A stretch of DNA of 64,000 bases from Anisodus tanguticus. Taxonomy: Eukaryota > Streptophyta > Magnoliopsida > Solanales > Solanaceae. The position numbers and the translations under genes are program-made. Of this stretch, positions 34,909 to 47,405 are shown piece after piece; position 1 is the stretch's first letter, and every line of letters starts with the position of its first letter. Where the stretch lies: positions 58,105,556 through 58,169,555 of the forward strand of contig CM067541.1 in NCBI GenBank assembly GCA_034509755.1. Reading direction: 5' to 3'. The notes under the pieces were generated by a model. The model was not told the DNA's origin. It did not search any database and saw only the letters and a program-made list of their open reading frames with translations.

Positions 34909-35960
34909 AACAGTCATTAAAACTCTAATGACTGTATCAAAGAGACTGTAACATTTTGTTAGTTCTTAAGTTATTATGTGAAGTCAACTTAGAGTTTTAC
35001 TCATCAGTTTCTCGATCCTGCCTTTTTCTTTGACAAAGAAGCAAAAGTTTTTGTTTTGGACATTGGCATTTTGTGAATTTTGAAATCTCAAAGCGCATAG
35101 TTTCAGGGACAGTGACTGAACTGCATTAGGATATCAGAACTTACAGAGATCTTTCCCTTCCTTTTTTTACCCTTTGAAGAATTTCACAACTTTGCCCTTA
35201 CTTTTTGAAAACTTTTGAGTAAAACAAGTGTTTTGAGTAGGTGTGTGTTTCAATAAAAACCTACCCGCTATCAACTTATTATTTGATAGTAATTTTTTCA
35301 AATGTTTTTTAAATATTTAAATTATTAATTAGGTGACTTACATAAAAAAAATATTTTTATTTAGTTTTTAAATAAGTAAATTTTATTTTAAAAAATTTAA
35401 AGATTTTATATTCTAACACACAGTTAAAATTAAAGAGTTTAAAAAGTTTAATTCTCGAAAAGCGAAAAATGTTAATCTTTTGAGATGGAGGGGAGGGAGT
35501 ATAATGTAGTATTTTTATCTAAGTAACCATATGTATTTTTGATTATGATTTACACAAGAGATTTGTATGTGCAAATATATACCATTCACTTATTGACTTG
35601 GTATAAATACTTATGCAAAATTGAATTTTTATTTATAGAATGATGACAATAACAAAAGTATATTCAGTGAAATTCTACGACATAAATTTTGAAGAGAAGA
35701 GGATATACACAGACTTTGATAGGAAGTGATGAGTAGAGCGGCGGACACTCACATTTTTCCAATGCATGTGTTTTAGACTTTAGTATGAGTTTTTTCTCTG
35801 AGATTAGTCTGTAAATTATCCGGACCAATCGCTCCATACCTACAGAAATCCTAATGACCTCAGTGACAGCTGACATGTACTTTCATGGTGGCCCCACCAC
35901 GCGTCAAGCCCACCAGCCTTTTCCAAAAGGGCTCACCAGAACAAAACAAACGTGCGCCGT
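34909..35960. other. intergenic, 3' UTR then MITE remains
   Basis: The first ~250 bp is likely 3' UTR of the ERD2-like gene. 35170-35505 ends with gagatggaggggagggagta, a Stowaway-type end, and starts with a T/C-rich stretch that may be its degenerate partner. No gene is seen. Confidence 0.4.
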
Positions 35961-35967
35961 TATTCTC

Positions 35968-36230
35968 CACGTGTACATTCAGCACGCATTCTTAGGAGAC
36001 ATCAAAATCTTTTCACCCACTTGTTGGAACTATTCGTTTCATTCTGTTCAGCGGGACACGTGTCACGATGCTAGGACCTCAGCGAAACGTGCCACCGTTC
36101 GAAACGACGTGGCAGATAAAGAGTATGCAGGTTTTGAGGTGATGGATTAAAGCTTCACTTAAACGCTGGATTAATTAATCTTATGTGTCATGAAGCTCTC
36201 ACTTCATAGTCTCTTTTCATGTCACGTGGC
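35968..36230 (+). promoter_or_regulatory. ABRE/G-box cluster upstream of AFP gene
   Basis: Four ACGT-core elements lie within 400 bp of the ATG: cacgtgta (35968-35975), the palindrome gacacgtgtc (36055-36064), acgtggc (36107-36113) and cacgtggc (36223-36230). These are ABRE/G-box cores bound by ABF/ABI5-type bZIPs. AFP/Ninja genes are known to be ABA-inducible and to dampen ABI5, so a feedback arrangement is plausible. Function is inferred. Confidence 0.65.
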
Positions 36231-36360
36231 TTTTTTCGCGCCCTTTCCTCTGCGTCGCCTACATTTACTGCTTAAATAAATACTTCTGTTTTTATCTTTT
36301 CTGTATATCTTTGTTCCAAAGATAAAAACTTTTTTCTGAAAAATTAATCCAAACTACAAC

Positions 36361-38190
36361 ATGTTAACCTTTTTGAATGGTAATTGTGATGAAGATGAAA
36401 ATGGGATTGAACTGAGTTTAGGGTTATCAATTGGAGGAAGTTATAGCAATAAGAAAATGAATTGCAATTCAGATGATAAGATGTTAATAGAGTGGCAAAG
36501 GTCTCAAAAGAGGGCAATACATAGGGAAATTATGGAGAATGAAGAACTAGTTTCAAAGCAAGCAGTTCGTAGAAAATGGGAAATTGGTACTGTTGGCAAT
36601 GGATGTGGTACCTATGAAGCTGCAAAAAGCTTGAATCTTTCTTTGAATCAAGATTCGTATGTAAATAATCAGAATGTTGCAGTTCCATTTTGGGCACGGA
36701 ATGCTAGGAAAAGGGAATTGATGAAAAAAAATTGTCGAGGTTTTAGACTTTATAATGAGAATATGAGTTATAATCAATGTGGAAGTAGTGAGTCGGAGAA
36801 AAATTTGTCCGGCAAAAGCAGTTTTAAGAACTACAATGCGTTGTCGAATGGATCTATGGAGAGATGTTCGTCGACCATTTCAGAATGCCAAAGTTCGTCT
36901 TGTAAAGGTAATCTAATTTGTTCGTCTTAATTTGAAGTTCCTAATAAAAGTGTTTTTTTTACATTACTCTCTCCCCGTTCAGAATAGTATAGTTACAACA
37001 TTGAACCTCCCTAATCTTGCCTTATGTTTTAATTTTGGCTTTATTGGGCTATTGTGTGATTTTCTTTGCTGGTTGAAACAATATGAATGCGATATAACTT
37101 AGAAGGATGTATGGGTGAGATCCCCTTGCCCTTTACTAGAAGTCAGCTTGAAACCCCGAGCCGATATATATACAGTACTTATTGGAAGGAGCGTTGTTTT
37201 ATCTCTACCCGATGCAAATTTGAATTAGTAGGATTAGTAGATTTTAAATGTTGGATTTCTATTGGGGGGGGGGGGGGGGGGGGAACGTATGCCTCTACCT
37301 CTAGTAGTAGTCCGTACCTCAAGCACAGCCGCCTCCTGCTCATTTGCAATAGATGAGTGTGTCCTCACCAATGAGAGAAATGAGAATGGAACAGTAACTC
37401 TGATCAGTGACAGAGATAGTGTTTTCACTAAGGGTAATATCTACTATAATATACATAAAAAAAATCTGATATGTACAATGTGATTTTCCGGCAAACGTGA
37501 TTAGGATGAATTCTCTTCCGCCCCTCTAGTTCTGCACCTTCTAGTTTGTCTTGTCTTATCCGATTATAGAGAATTCATTGGATCATGCTTTGACCTGACC
37601 CTGATCACCACCTCCTTGATGAAGGAAGTATAAAGAAAGTTTAACTGCCTTTTGTATTTTCAACACTTTCATATCTATTGACTTCATTTGGATTCTGATC
37701 CTAATAAGTTGGTGGCTTTGCAGGTAGAAGCAATAGTGATAATGGACAAGGGGTACAACCAAGTACTTCAGGTAGAAAGGATTCACAGTTTAAACTACTT
37801 ACAAGTAGTAATGTTATTCCTATCAAAGAGGAACAGGACCAGACAGTGGAAAGGAGAACACAATTGGGTGCTAAAATGGATCCATATGCTGATTCAATCC
37901 ATAATCCTGCTTCCACAAACCAGGCAAATGTAGGTCCATTTTCTTCTATCAAGAATTGTGGAATGGTCCCATTACTTTCTCGAATGCTGTGTGTTTCAAC
38001 CACTGGCAATGGCCCAAATGGGAAGACGATAAATGGGTTATTGTGCAAGTATAATATCAAAACGGATATCAGCATTGTTTGTGTTTGTCATGGAAACTCA
38101 TTTACCCCTTCTGAATTTGTGGAGCATGCTGGGGGTGTTGATGTGTCCCATCCTTTGAGATACATCACTGTAATCCCCTCCTATTCTTGA
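36361..38190 (+). CDS. Ninja-family / ABI5-binding protein (AFP-like)
   Basis: Nuclear transcriptional repressor adaptor. Two exons, 36361-36907 and 37724-38190, GT-AG intron, 337 aa. Near the N-terminus is the EAR motif ELSLGLSIGG (LxLxL), which recruits TOPLESS co-repressors. A middle basic region includes RKWEIGTVG and ARNARKRELMKK, and a conserved Ser-rich segment reads ERCSSTISECQSSSCKG across the splice. The C-terminal domain has CVSTTGNGPNGKTINGLL and SIVCVCHGNSFTPSEFVEHAGG, which in this family contacts ABI5-type bZIPs (AFP) or JAZ (NINJA). The ending VDVSHPLRYITVIP is typical. Length and single intron suit AFP2/AFP3-type genes. The intron holds a poly-G run and a dispersed Solanaceae repeat. 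The frame is intact. AFP is favoured over NINJA because of size and the ABRE-rich promoter. Confidence 0.88.
37262..37282. repeat. poly-G run in AFP intron
   Basis: About 19 consecutive G. Inverse of the poly-C run at 32019 but in unrelated flanks. Confidence 0.9.
37410..37545. repeat. dispersed Solanaceae repeat, short copy
   Basis: tttcactaagggtaatatctactataatatacat … gtgattttc … ttccgcccct follows the same order as the repeat at 19657-19855. Confidence 0.4.
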
Positions 38191-38516
38191 GGGAACCCAA
38201 ATGATCTTGAACTTCCTTTTTCATTTCTTCAATTTGTCTTGTCTTATATTATATCGAGACAAGCTTAAATGAAGCGACATGAACAGAGAGAACTAACATA
38301 GTTGACTCAAAATTTGCTTGGACCGAGGCGTGGTTGACAATGTACCAGTTTTTGTTGTGCCAAGCAAAAGGGGCTATAAAAATGTATAGTTTTGCTAGGT
38401 GTATGGAAATAGAAGTATTATAGAAGCTTCCTTTGTTGGATTTTGAAGCGTTTCTTTTCAATGGTCGTATTGGGACAAACAAAATTGGAGATACAATGTG
38501 TTATTGTTGGTCAATT

Positions 38517-38744
38517 TGTTACACTTGAGAAGATTTCACGATAATTATGAGAGAAATCACATATTATCATTCTCTACCATAAATTATGTAATTATAATTA
38601 ATTAGTAATATTATAATTATTAGATAAATTAATTAGGTAGTAATTAGCATCTTGTATTTTAGGTAACCTAGATTATTACTACATACCATGATTCTATATA
38701 TATTCAATAGATGAAATGAAATACTAAATAAATCATTTCCTACA
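38517..38744 (+). repeat. 5' LTR of copia element 3
   Basis: Matches the 3' LTR from acgataattatg to cctaca. It starts at TGTTACAC (38517), or at TG (38526) if the extra bases are not part of the LTR. It is followed at once by tggtatcaagagcc, the initiator Met-tRNA primer site. Confidence 0.85.
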
Positions 38745-39000
38745 TGGTATCAAGAGCCAAAAGATCTTTGCCTTAATTCTTTTCTCTCCTTACACGATTT
38801 CTTCTTCCCTTTCTCCTAAAATTTTCGGCTCAAACCCTAACTTAAAAACCCTAAACCTTTCTTTCAAAAAACAAAATCCTAGCCGAATTCAACCAACTCC
38901 ATTTTCTTCTCTTCTTTTGATTCCAAACCCTAAGGGTTTTCTTGTTTTTTCTCCTCTTCCATCAAAACACAACTCCATTTTCTTCCCTTCTTTTGATTCT

Positions 39001-39845
39001 ATGGTCAAAAAACAGACCTTTCATCCCGCTCTGGCCGTTAATAACGTCAAGAACTTCATCTCCATAACTCTTGAAATGGAGAAAGGGCAGTATACCTCAT
39101 GTGCAGAACTATTCAAAATTCACTGCCGTGCTTATGAGGTGATTGACCATATCCTTCTGTCTGAATCACCGTCGGATACCACTACGGTGGACAAGAAATT
39201 ATGGTCTCGATTAGATGCTATAGTTCTTCAATGGATTTATGACACAATTTCAAATGATCTTCTTCATACCATCTTGGAACCCAATTCTACGGCTCAAACG
39301 ATTGCAAAACAATTTTTCAAGATAACAAAATTTCTAGGGCCGTTTATCTAGAACACCAATTTACGAATGTTAAATTGGATGACTTTTCCAACATCTCAGC
39401 CTATTGTCAAGAATTAAAGATGCTTGCGGATCAATTGTCCAACGTTGGTTCGCTCGTGACAAATCAACGGTTAGTCCTTCAGTTGATTGTCGGATTAAAT
39501 GAACAATATGATTGAGTTGTTACTTTCATTCAACAAAGTAATCCATTGTGTCCTTTCTATGAGGCCCGTTCGAGGTTGATTCTCGAGGAAACAAGGAAGG
39601 CAAAACAAGCATCTACCACCGACACCGCTTTTGTCTCCACCAACTCTTTTTCCATGAATTCGGAGCCCCAAAATTCTAGTTCGGGGAGCAATAATAATCG
39701 TCAAAATAATGGCCAAAAAAGGGGTTCAAAGTTTCAAACTGTAACAATAACAAAGGAAAAAATAATAGTGAAAGGGACGAGGCCGTGGCGGTGGCCAACA
39801 CGCCGGCGGCAGCGGGCAGTGGCGTCCAGGCAGCAGCGACGGTAA
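39001..39845 (+). pseudogene. copia element 3 gag, frameshifted
   Basis: 39001-39300 reads TFHPALAVNNVKNFISITLE and LWSRLDAIVLQWIYDTISND. A frameshift near 39300 moves the continuation to another frame (DNQNSR-equivalent, NISAYCQELKMLADQLSNVG), with a TGA at about 39512. 39546-39845 continues CPFYEARSRLILEETRKAKQ and an Asn/Gly-rich tail. No intact zinc knuckle is seen. Confidence 0.85.
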
Positions 39846-40023
39846 TCAGTGGGGGCAATTTCCACAGTGGGCTGCCCCGTCATGTCCGTACCCTACTTCT
39901 TCATGGGCCAGACATCCACCTTCAACTCGCCAATCCGGAATTCTAGGGTCTCGTTCCTAACATACGTTTGCGGCTTGGGCACCATCTTCGGTAGGCTATG
40001 CGTCCACTGACATTGAACAGTCC

Positions 40024-43000
40024 ATGAATAACATGCATCTAAGTGTTCCCAATGAGTCATGGTACATAGACACAGGGTCTACGTCACATATGACGACATC
40101 TCAAGGTAATCTCTCGTCTTATTGTAATATGAGCAATAATAAAAATATTGTTGTCGACAGTGGGCAGAAAATTTCAATTCGTGATATTGGTCAGGTAACA
40201 CTACCCTCTCCACACCCACCTTTACACTTGAAAAACATCTTACATGCGCCAAATCTAATTAAAAACCTGATCTCTATTAGACGTTTTACAATTGATCATA
40301 ATGTTTCTGTAAATTTTGATTCATTTGGCTTTTCTATGTAGAACTTTCAGACGGGGATACCACTTATGAGATGCAATAGCAAGGGGATTTATATCCCATC
40401 ACCTCTGTTTTCAAAAATAGCATGAACAAACTGTCAACCTTTGCTGCCATTTCTCCTACTCTATGGTACAATCGTTTGGGACACTCAGGAGCACAAGTTT
40501 TTAGTAATTTTAGGAAGAATAATTTGGTTTTGTGTAGTAAACCTTTGGACTCTTTTGTTTGCCAATCTTGAGTGTTTGGTAAACAAGTTAAGCTTTCTTT
40601 TGCCTCTTCTCATTCTCATACTTACATGTCATTTGATATTGTGCATTGTTATTTGTGTACATCACCCGTTTTGAGTTCTGCAGGTCATAAATACTATAAT
40701 GCTCATTCTAGATGATTATTCAAATTTTTTGTGGACTTTTCCATTGGGACATAAATCACAAACATCCATCATTTTAAAATAATTTAGTGTTTTTATCAAA
40801 ACTCAATTTTGCAAAAACATTAAAAGTTTTCAATGTAACAATGAGGGGAATTCATAAATGCTCATTTTACTGATTTCTGTCACCAAAATGGGATGTCTTT
40901 GCGTCTTTCGTGATCACATACTTCACCACAAAATGGGAAAGACGAAAGAAAAATTCGAACGATAATAATATGATTCACTTTATTCTTGTGCATTCGTCCA
41001 CACCATCAAAGTTTTGGCACCATGCACTTCAAATGACTACCTACCTTTTAAATATTCTTCCTAGTAAATTGTTATCCAATGTGTCTCCTACACAAATGTT
41101 ATATCATCGTCTCCCGTCTGTTACACATTTAAGGGTGTTTGGATTTTTGTGTTATCCTTTGTTTCCTTCTACTTCCATTAACAAATTGCAGGCTCGGCTT
41201 ACTCCTTGTGTTTGGGATACCCACAAAATCATAGGGGATATAAATGTTATGATTTGACTAATGGGAAAATAATTATCTGTCGTCATGTGATTTTTTATGA
41301 ATCTAAATTCTCATTTGCTAAGTCTCATGTGGCATCTCTATACCCAATCATATGTTGAACCACCTCCCCAAAATAACCAACATGTTTCGGCCCATCCACA
41401 AAATGGGACTGGACCGGAGACCTCAGCCGTGTTGCCGAGGGTCTCGGCCCAGTCATGTTCTCATGGCGGGCAGACCCGAGTGGGGAAGCCCACTGCTCCC
41501 TTACCTACATCTTTAAACCAGCCCAACACCGGCCATCACACTCCCCCAAACGTCAGTTTAACCTACCATCCACAGAACAACTGTCACCTATACAAAAAAA
41601 TTCCAAAGTGGCCTTGTCCGACCCGAATCGGAAGGTTGTCATGTTAGACGAATTTAATGTTCTTATTAATAACAAGACGTGAGAATTAGTACCACGCCCG
41701 TCTAATGTGAATGTCATTCGGTCTATGTGGGATTTTTGTCATAAGAAGAATTCTGACGGTTCTTTTTGCGAGATACAAAGCTCGTTTTGTTGGTGATGGC
41801 AAGTCTCAGCAGGTTGGGGTCGATTGTGGTGAAACATTCAGTCCGGTGGTTAAGCCAGCAACTATCCAGACGGTTCTCAGTCTGGCTCTTTCCAAATCGT
41901 GGTCCATTCATCAGTTGGATGTTAAAAATGCATTCTTACATGGCCACTTACAGGAAATAATGTACATGCATCAACCGTTGGGCTTCTGAGACTATTCACG
42001 TCCATATCATGTTTGAATGTTGAAGAAATCCTTATATGGTTTGAAACGAGCTCCTAGAGCATGGTATAACCGTTTTGCAGGATTCATTTCCAAGTTGGGG
42101 TTCTCTCACAGCAAGTCTGATCAGTCGTTGTTCATTTATCGGAAGGGCGTTGACATGGCTTATATACTTCTGTATGTTGATGATATTATTTTCACATCAT
42201 CATCCACTTCACTTCACCAGTCCATCATGTCTCTTCTTACAGCAGAATTTGCAATGAAGGACATGGGTACATTGAATTATTTTCTTGGCGTTGCATTCAC
42301 CGAATATGCAAGTGGTCTATTTCTAAGTCAAAAGAAATATGCCGAAGAAATAATTGAAAAAGCAGGGATGTCTTCCTGCAAACCATCACATACTCCAGTT
42401 GACACAAAGGCAAAATTGAGTAACACAGTCGGTACTCCATATAGTGATCCGACACTTTACCGAAGCCTTGCAGGAGCCTTACAGTAGCTGACTTTTACAA
42501 GACCCGATATTTCCTATGTGGTTCAGCAAGTCTGTTTACACATGCATGATCCGAAGGATGAGCATATGGGGGCTATAAAAAGGATTATGCGGTATGTGAA
42601 GGGTACTCTCCAGTTCGGTCTACATCTGTATAAGTCCTCCATCAAGCATCTTTCAGCCTACACAGATGCAGATTGGGGTGACTGCCCGGACACACGACGT
42701 TCCACTTCCGATTTCTTGGGGGACAATCTTGTTTCGTGGTCGTCCAAACGACAACCCAAACTGTCTCGGTCTAGTGCTGAGGCAGAATACAAAGGTGTAG
42801 CCAATGTGGTTGCTGAATCATGTTGGCTCTGTAATCTATTATTGGAGCTACATTGTCCGATTGAAAAGGCAAATGTGGTTTATTGTGACAATGTGAGTGC
42901 GATATACTTATCCGGCAATCCTGTTCAGCATCAGCGCACAAAACACATTGAAATGGATATCTTATTTGTTCGCGAAAAAGTTGCCCGTGGACAAGTCCGA

Positions 43001-43135
43001 GTTCTTCATGTCTCGTCCCGTTATCAGATTGTTGGTATTTTCACCAAAGGGCTTTCGCGTGTACTTTTTGATGATTTCAGGAACAATCTCAGCATTCGTG
43101 AGCCTCTCACTAAGACTGCGGGAGACTGTTAGTAC
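40024..43135 (+). pseudogene. copia element 3 protease-integrase-RT-RNase H, broken
   Basis: 40024-40341 carries the protease active site WYIDTGSTSHMT and LHAPNLIKNLISIR. Integrase (40440-41280) is heavily frameshifted; WYNRLGHSGAQ-type zinc-finger sequence and HALQMTTYLLNILPSK are recognisable. RT is 41711-41989 (GETFSPVVKPATIQTVLSLA, QLDVKNAFLHGH) and 42017-42487 (KSLYGLKRAPRAWYNRF, catalytic LYVDDI, FAMKDMGTLNYFLGVAF). A TAG at 42485-42487 separates RNase H, 42518-43132 (YTDADWGDCPDTRRS, SSAEAEYKGVANVVAESCW, QRTKHIEMDILFVREKV). Frame breaks everywhere; not active. Confidence 0.9.
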
Positions 43136-43312
43136 ACGATAATTATGGGAGAAATCTCGTATTATCATCCTCCACCATAAATCATGTAACTATAATCAAT
43201 TAGTAATATTATATTTGTTAGACAAATCAATTAGATAATAATTAGCATCTTGTATTTTAGGTAACCTAAATTATTACTACATATATATATATATATTCCA
43301 TTGATTCCTACA
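43127..43312 (+). repeat. 3' LTR of copia element 3
   Basis: TGTTAGTACACG… to …gattcctaca, following the purine tract. Contains gtaacctaaattattactac as in the 5' LTR. Confidence 0.85.
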
Positions 43313-43602
43313 TCTTCTAGTTCAATCTCGAGTTCTGAAGAACTTTACTCTTTTATCAAAACAGAAAAGCAATATTCTCATAGGTACCACTTGTATATGG
43401 CTATTCTCATATTTTGTGTTCTCTTGTCAATGTTATGTAAATTATAAGTAATTGATTGATCAGCGGCAAAACCAATCTAAGGTGAAGCGAATGTTAATAT
43501 TTTTTAAAAAGATTCGTTGGGTAAAAATATTGGATAGTCAATCTCCTTAAGGACTCAGAAGTCCAAATTACATGAAAGACAGTTTTCTTTTCTCTTAAAA
43601 TA

Positions 43603-46030
43603 CTAGTTTCCGCGCGAAGCGCGATCATTAAAATATAGCTAAGTAATTATTTATTAATTTATTTAAAAATAATAATTTTTGTTCATCAATTAGTTTTATT
43701 TTTTCTATTCTTTTATTGTAGCACTATTGTTGTTCTAATAATATATATTTTTTCAAAGTGATGACAAATGAAAAGGCAAATCTAAATTCAATATTTAACA
43801 AATAACCCTTCTTAATTTGGTTATATTGTATATTATAAATATGCAATTACGAATAATCCGATAAAAATAATAGAAATTTGATCTAACATGATGCAAATAG
43901 AGAAACTTCAGAATCTAAAGGAGCGCGAATCATATACTCACGAAACGTCATTATTATCAAGGCTATGTGTCTTTTTTCAGCTTACTCATTATCTTTTTGA
44001 CATAATTGAAATTTATTTTCCTTTTTATTATTTTTTTAATTTTTTATATCTATTTTTCTTTTTCTTATCTTTTTTCCTTCCATTTTCTATCTACTAATTT
44101 TCTTATGGAATCACTTCTTTTTTTATATTCATTCTAACATTATTTTCGGCTCATTTTTATCTACTCTCTTTTTATATAGTATTTTTTACCTTTTTTTTAA
44201 TTCATCCGAAAAATTAGTAATGGTAGTGATCTTTCATTAAATAATCAAGTTAGATTTGCCTATTTTCTTCTATTAAATTGCAAAAATAAATAAATTTTCT
44301 CTTAATTAACTATATCTCATAAACTCTTGATTTATGTGTTATGTTAAACATTCAAAATTACTTCATAAATAATTTAATTATAAATGGTTATTTTTCTTTT
44401 TCATTTTTCCACGCTTTTTAGTACATAAAAGTGACTTGCCTATAAAGTGCATCAACGAACGTATTTCAATGTTTGTCGAAAATTATTTGTAAGAATTTTT
44501 ATCAATGATTTTGGTCTTATAAGTTTATACGATTATTTCGAATTTACCGTATTTTAGATATTTTGTTTGTTTTGTATCCTCCTTGCAAATAAAATTATTT
44601 TTTTCATAAAGTAACAGTGTAAGTTTAGAGAGCTCAGAACATCAACCTCCTCCTTGTCCATTCCGTAAAATAATATTATTGTGTTATGAATAACACTATT
44701 TAAAATATATGTGTAATTGCCTTTTTCATTATAACTTTTTACTCTTCCTATTTTAAAAGATCTTACGATCTAATCATAGTCTTAAATTATGCATTATATA
44801 ATTATTCTTTAAGGATATAATTTAGATATTTAAATATTTAACGAAATATATAATAAGTTATAAACCGTATTACATTTTTCTTTTTTCTTCACCCTCTCTT
44901 TCTCATATTCGTACCCTTCGAAATAATTAACCTTCCTTCAATAATCAAATCAAATCTCCTTTTACCCCTTGTTAATTTTATGATAAAAGTCTTAAAGTAT
45001 TTTATGTTTTTACTAACTTCTCTTACCGTTACTCATTAACATGTTTTAAACCAAAAAAAAGTATTTCATACCAATACTAACAATTTATTTTTCGACAAAT
45101 GGTTAAAGAAAAACTAAATGTTGAATGAATGTCCAATGAACAACAATTCTTCTCTTCTCTTTGGCTGAAAGGGTGACATTTTTATTCTAACCCAATACTA
45201 TTCTACATTTTTCAAGTAGTAAGCCCAAAGAGTATAGAATCAAATGATGGTAATGATTTATGAAAATCTGAAAAACTTGAAGAAATGAAAAACTTGATGA
45301 CTACAATTTTACATATCAACAAATAATTATGAATTAAATTATAGTTTAAAAATTACAAATAATTTTACATTCTCATGCTCTTTCATTAGGTACATTATAA
45401 ATTGACTCACATGACTACGAAATGAAATATACTTAACTTTTTTTTTATATCCAGCTTTCCGGCTCACGCCAAACTATTTATGGAGATAGTAATCTCGGTC
45501 CCTTAGCACTACATATACTTACTTTCTTAAGCAGCATGCACGTTTGCGTAGGCTTCTTTTTCTTGTTTTCACCTTCGAAAACATCCTGATATGGAGTCAT
45601 AATAAGTTACGCTAATAAAGAAAAGAATACATAAAATAAAAATAACCAAGCAAATGAAACTTTAAAAAATAATATAATTATGAGTTAAAGTGAAAATAAG
45701 GACTATATTGTCAACATAGCATGATCAAATTCACTAAAATAAAATAAAATAAAAAGAGAAGCAAAGAGAAATCTGAAATAATTTTCTGAAGAATTTCTCC
45801 ATTCATATCCTCAGGAACCCAAACAAATGCTCTATACAACAAAGATAGAGGATAACCAACATGGCTCAAACAAATTTATATGTTTTTGGTCATAGAGAGG
45901 TGCCACATAATTTAACATAAATTATTTTTAAAAAAAAAGAGAGAGAAAAAAGATAAATAAGATCTTTGGTCATAAAGAGATGCTATATAGGATTGTCTAT
46001 TCCTAACTTTATATTATATATAGATATAGA
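43603..46030 (-). mobile_element. non-autonomous Helitron with possible captured exons
   Basis: On the minus strand the right-hand terminus is TCTATATCTATATATAATAT (46030), next to host A, and the other end is hairpin CGCGC-TTC-GCGCG, then GAAACTAG (43603) followed by host T. TC start, CTAG end with a short GC hairpin a few bases upstream, and insertion between A and T define a Helitron. 2428 bp, mostly AT-rich, with no Rep/helicase motifs. Two short coding-like stretches on the minus strand are described separately. Confidence 0.75.
45519..45594 (-). pseudogene. possible captured exon inside the Helitron
   Basis: Minus strand: an acceptor-like atatcag, then a frame reading DVFEGENKKKKPTQTCMLLK, then a donor-like gtaagt. 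It looks like an internal exon with both splice signals, but I do not recognise the parent gene. A second coding-like stretch on the same strand at 45772-45843 reads YRAFVWVPEDMNGEILQKII. Positions are approximate. Confidence 0.35.
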
Positions 46031-46330
46031 TTTTAATGTTATCATCGTTATACAGTCATTTTTATTTTGCCGTTAATAGGTCATTTACTTTTGATTTAAA
46101 TGAACCTTCGATCTAAAATTTAAACGAGGGTAATTTGAGGAGAATTTTAAGTTATATTAAAACTAGAGAAATAAATTTGGATTCTTTTCTTAAAATATTT
46201 CCTATTCATGAATCTGAGCTTTGTTAAAATTAGTGACAAATTTGAGATTGTACACTAACAATAGAGATGGATAAATTGAATAGGTCTTAATTATTAAAAT
46301 CTTGAAATAAAATTATTAAAAAATATTTTT

Positions 46331-46462
46331 GTATTGATAGTTTTTACCACCAGCTCTACTCTCACCCTCCCCCCTTCATAACCCCACCCACGCACCCATA
46401 TCCACCACACATCACCTACCCACCCACCCACCATAACCACCACTACCTACTACCCACCTCCC
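46331..46462. repeat. C/A-rich low-complexity tract
   Basis: Repeated cccacc/caccac units on the plus strand; no function seen. Confidence 0.7.
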
Positions 46463-46498
46463 AGTGAACTACACCACTATCATTAAAAAAGTACGATA

Positions 46499-46650
46499 CA
46501 ACAACAACAACATATCCAGTGAAAACCCACAACGTGGGATCTGGGGATGGTAGAGTGTACGCAGACCTTACCTCTACCTTGGTAGGTAGAGCGACTGTTT
46601 TTTTTAGAGACACTCGACTCAAGACAAAGCATAAGCATAAGCAAAAAAAA
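46499..46650 (+). repeat. SINE-like repeat, CAACAACATACCCAGTG family, copy 3
   Basis: caacaacaacatatccagtg … gggatctggggatggtagag … gcagaccttacctctacc … actcgactcaag, ending in an A-rich tail. The most complete copy in the window. Confidence 0.75.
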
Positions 46651-46959
46651 AAAAGCAAAACAAGAGAAACGTCAGACCAGTCAGCAGTAACTAGCGCAGG
46701 TAAATAAGATAAACAAAGTACACTAAAGAACACATAGCCGCAGAAATCAAACTACAGGGGATTATAAAGCAATATTGTGCCTATTAGTAAGATGGGCTAA
46801 ACGGGCCTACAATAATAACACTACAACTATCAGTTTGCAAGCATAAGTAGGACCAGGCTCGACTACCTACTACCCTAATCCGTGTTCTCCATAACTCCTA
46901 TCTAAGGTCATGTACTCAGTAAATTACACTTGCGTCATATCCTGTCTAATCACCTCTCC

Positions 46960-47405
46960 CCAAATCGAGTTCTAGTAAGTTGCATGTATTAATCTTAGAC
47001 CAAAGGAAATTAGATCTATTTCTATTAATAGAGTTCCCACCAAATTTATCATTAGATCCTAGAATATCATTAAAATCACCCCCAATATCCATGGACCGGA
47101 ATAATCTTTATAGAGCTTCACCAAATTATCCCATAAACTGTTTCTATAAGAAATATTAGTACTGACATATATGAAAGTAAATAACCAAGTGAATCTGGTG
47201 GGAAATACCTCGATGATGGCACTTATTTCCTAATCACGACGGATAAAGCTGTGAACATTTACTTTACTTTGATCTCATAGAATAGCCATACCACCCGACT
47301 GGCCTACTGCCGGAACCTCAATCATTTCAGAGAAACCAAAGTCGTTGAGAATAGAGAGATGGTTATTCATCCTAGTTTCTAGAAGTGTAGGAACCTTTCC
47401 CAATA
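46960..47405 (-). pseudogene. LINE (L1-type) ORF2 endonuclease fragment
   Basis: On the minus strand a nearly continuous frame reads TRMNNHLSILNDFGFSEMIE, PAVGQSGGMAIL(stop)DQSK, FTWLFTFIYVSTNISYRNSL and GPWILGGDFNDILGSNDKFG. The GGDFN block is the diagnostic motif of the APE-type endonuclease at the start of plant L1 ORF2. Two in-frame stops are present, and reverse transcriptase does not follow. A dead fragment. Confidence 0.85.

Larger units (their letters stand above)
38517..43312 (+). mobile_element. copia element 3, both LTRs present, coding decayed
   Basis: 4.8 kb. Order LTR, primer site, gag, protease, integrase, RT, RNase H, purine tract (actgcgggagac), LTR. The LTRs differ at many positions and in length (about 228 vs 186), implying an old insertion. 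No exact 5-bp target duplication is visible. The same copia group as elements 1 and 2 by gag and RNase H wording. Confidence 0.9.

Noticed and set aside
35854..36150. 98-codon plus-strand frame before the AFP gene
   Set aside because: Falls in promoter sequence with ABRE motifs; no recognisable domain and no intron signals.
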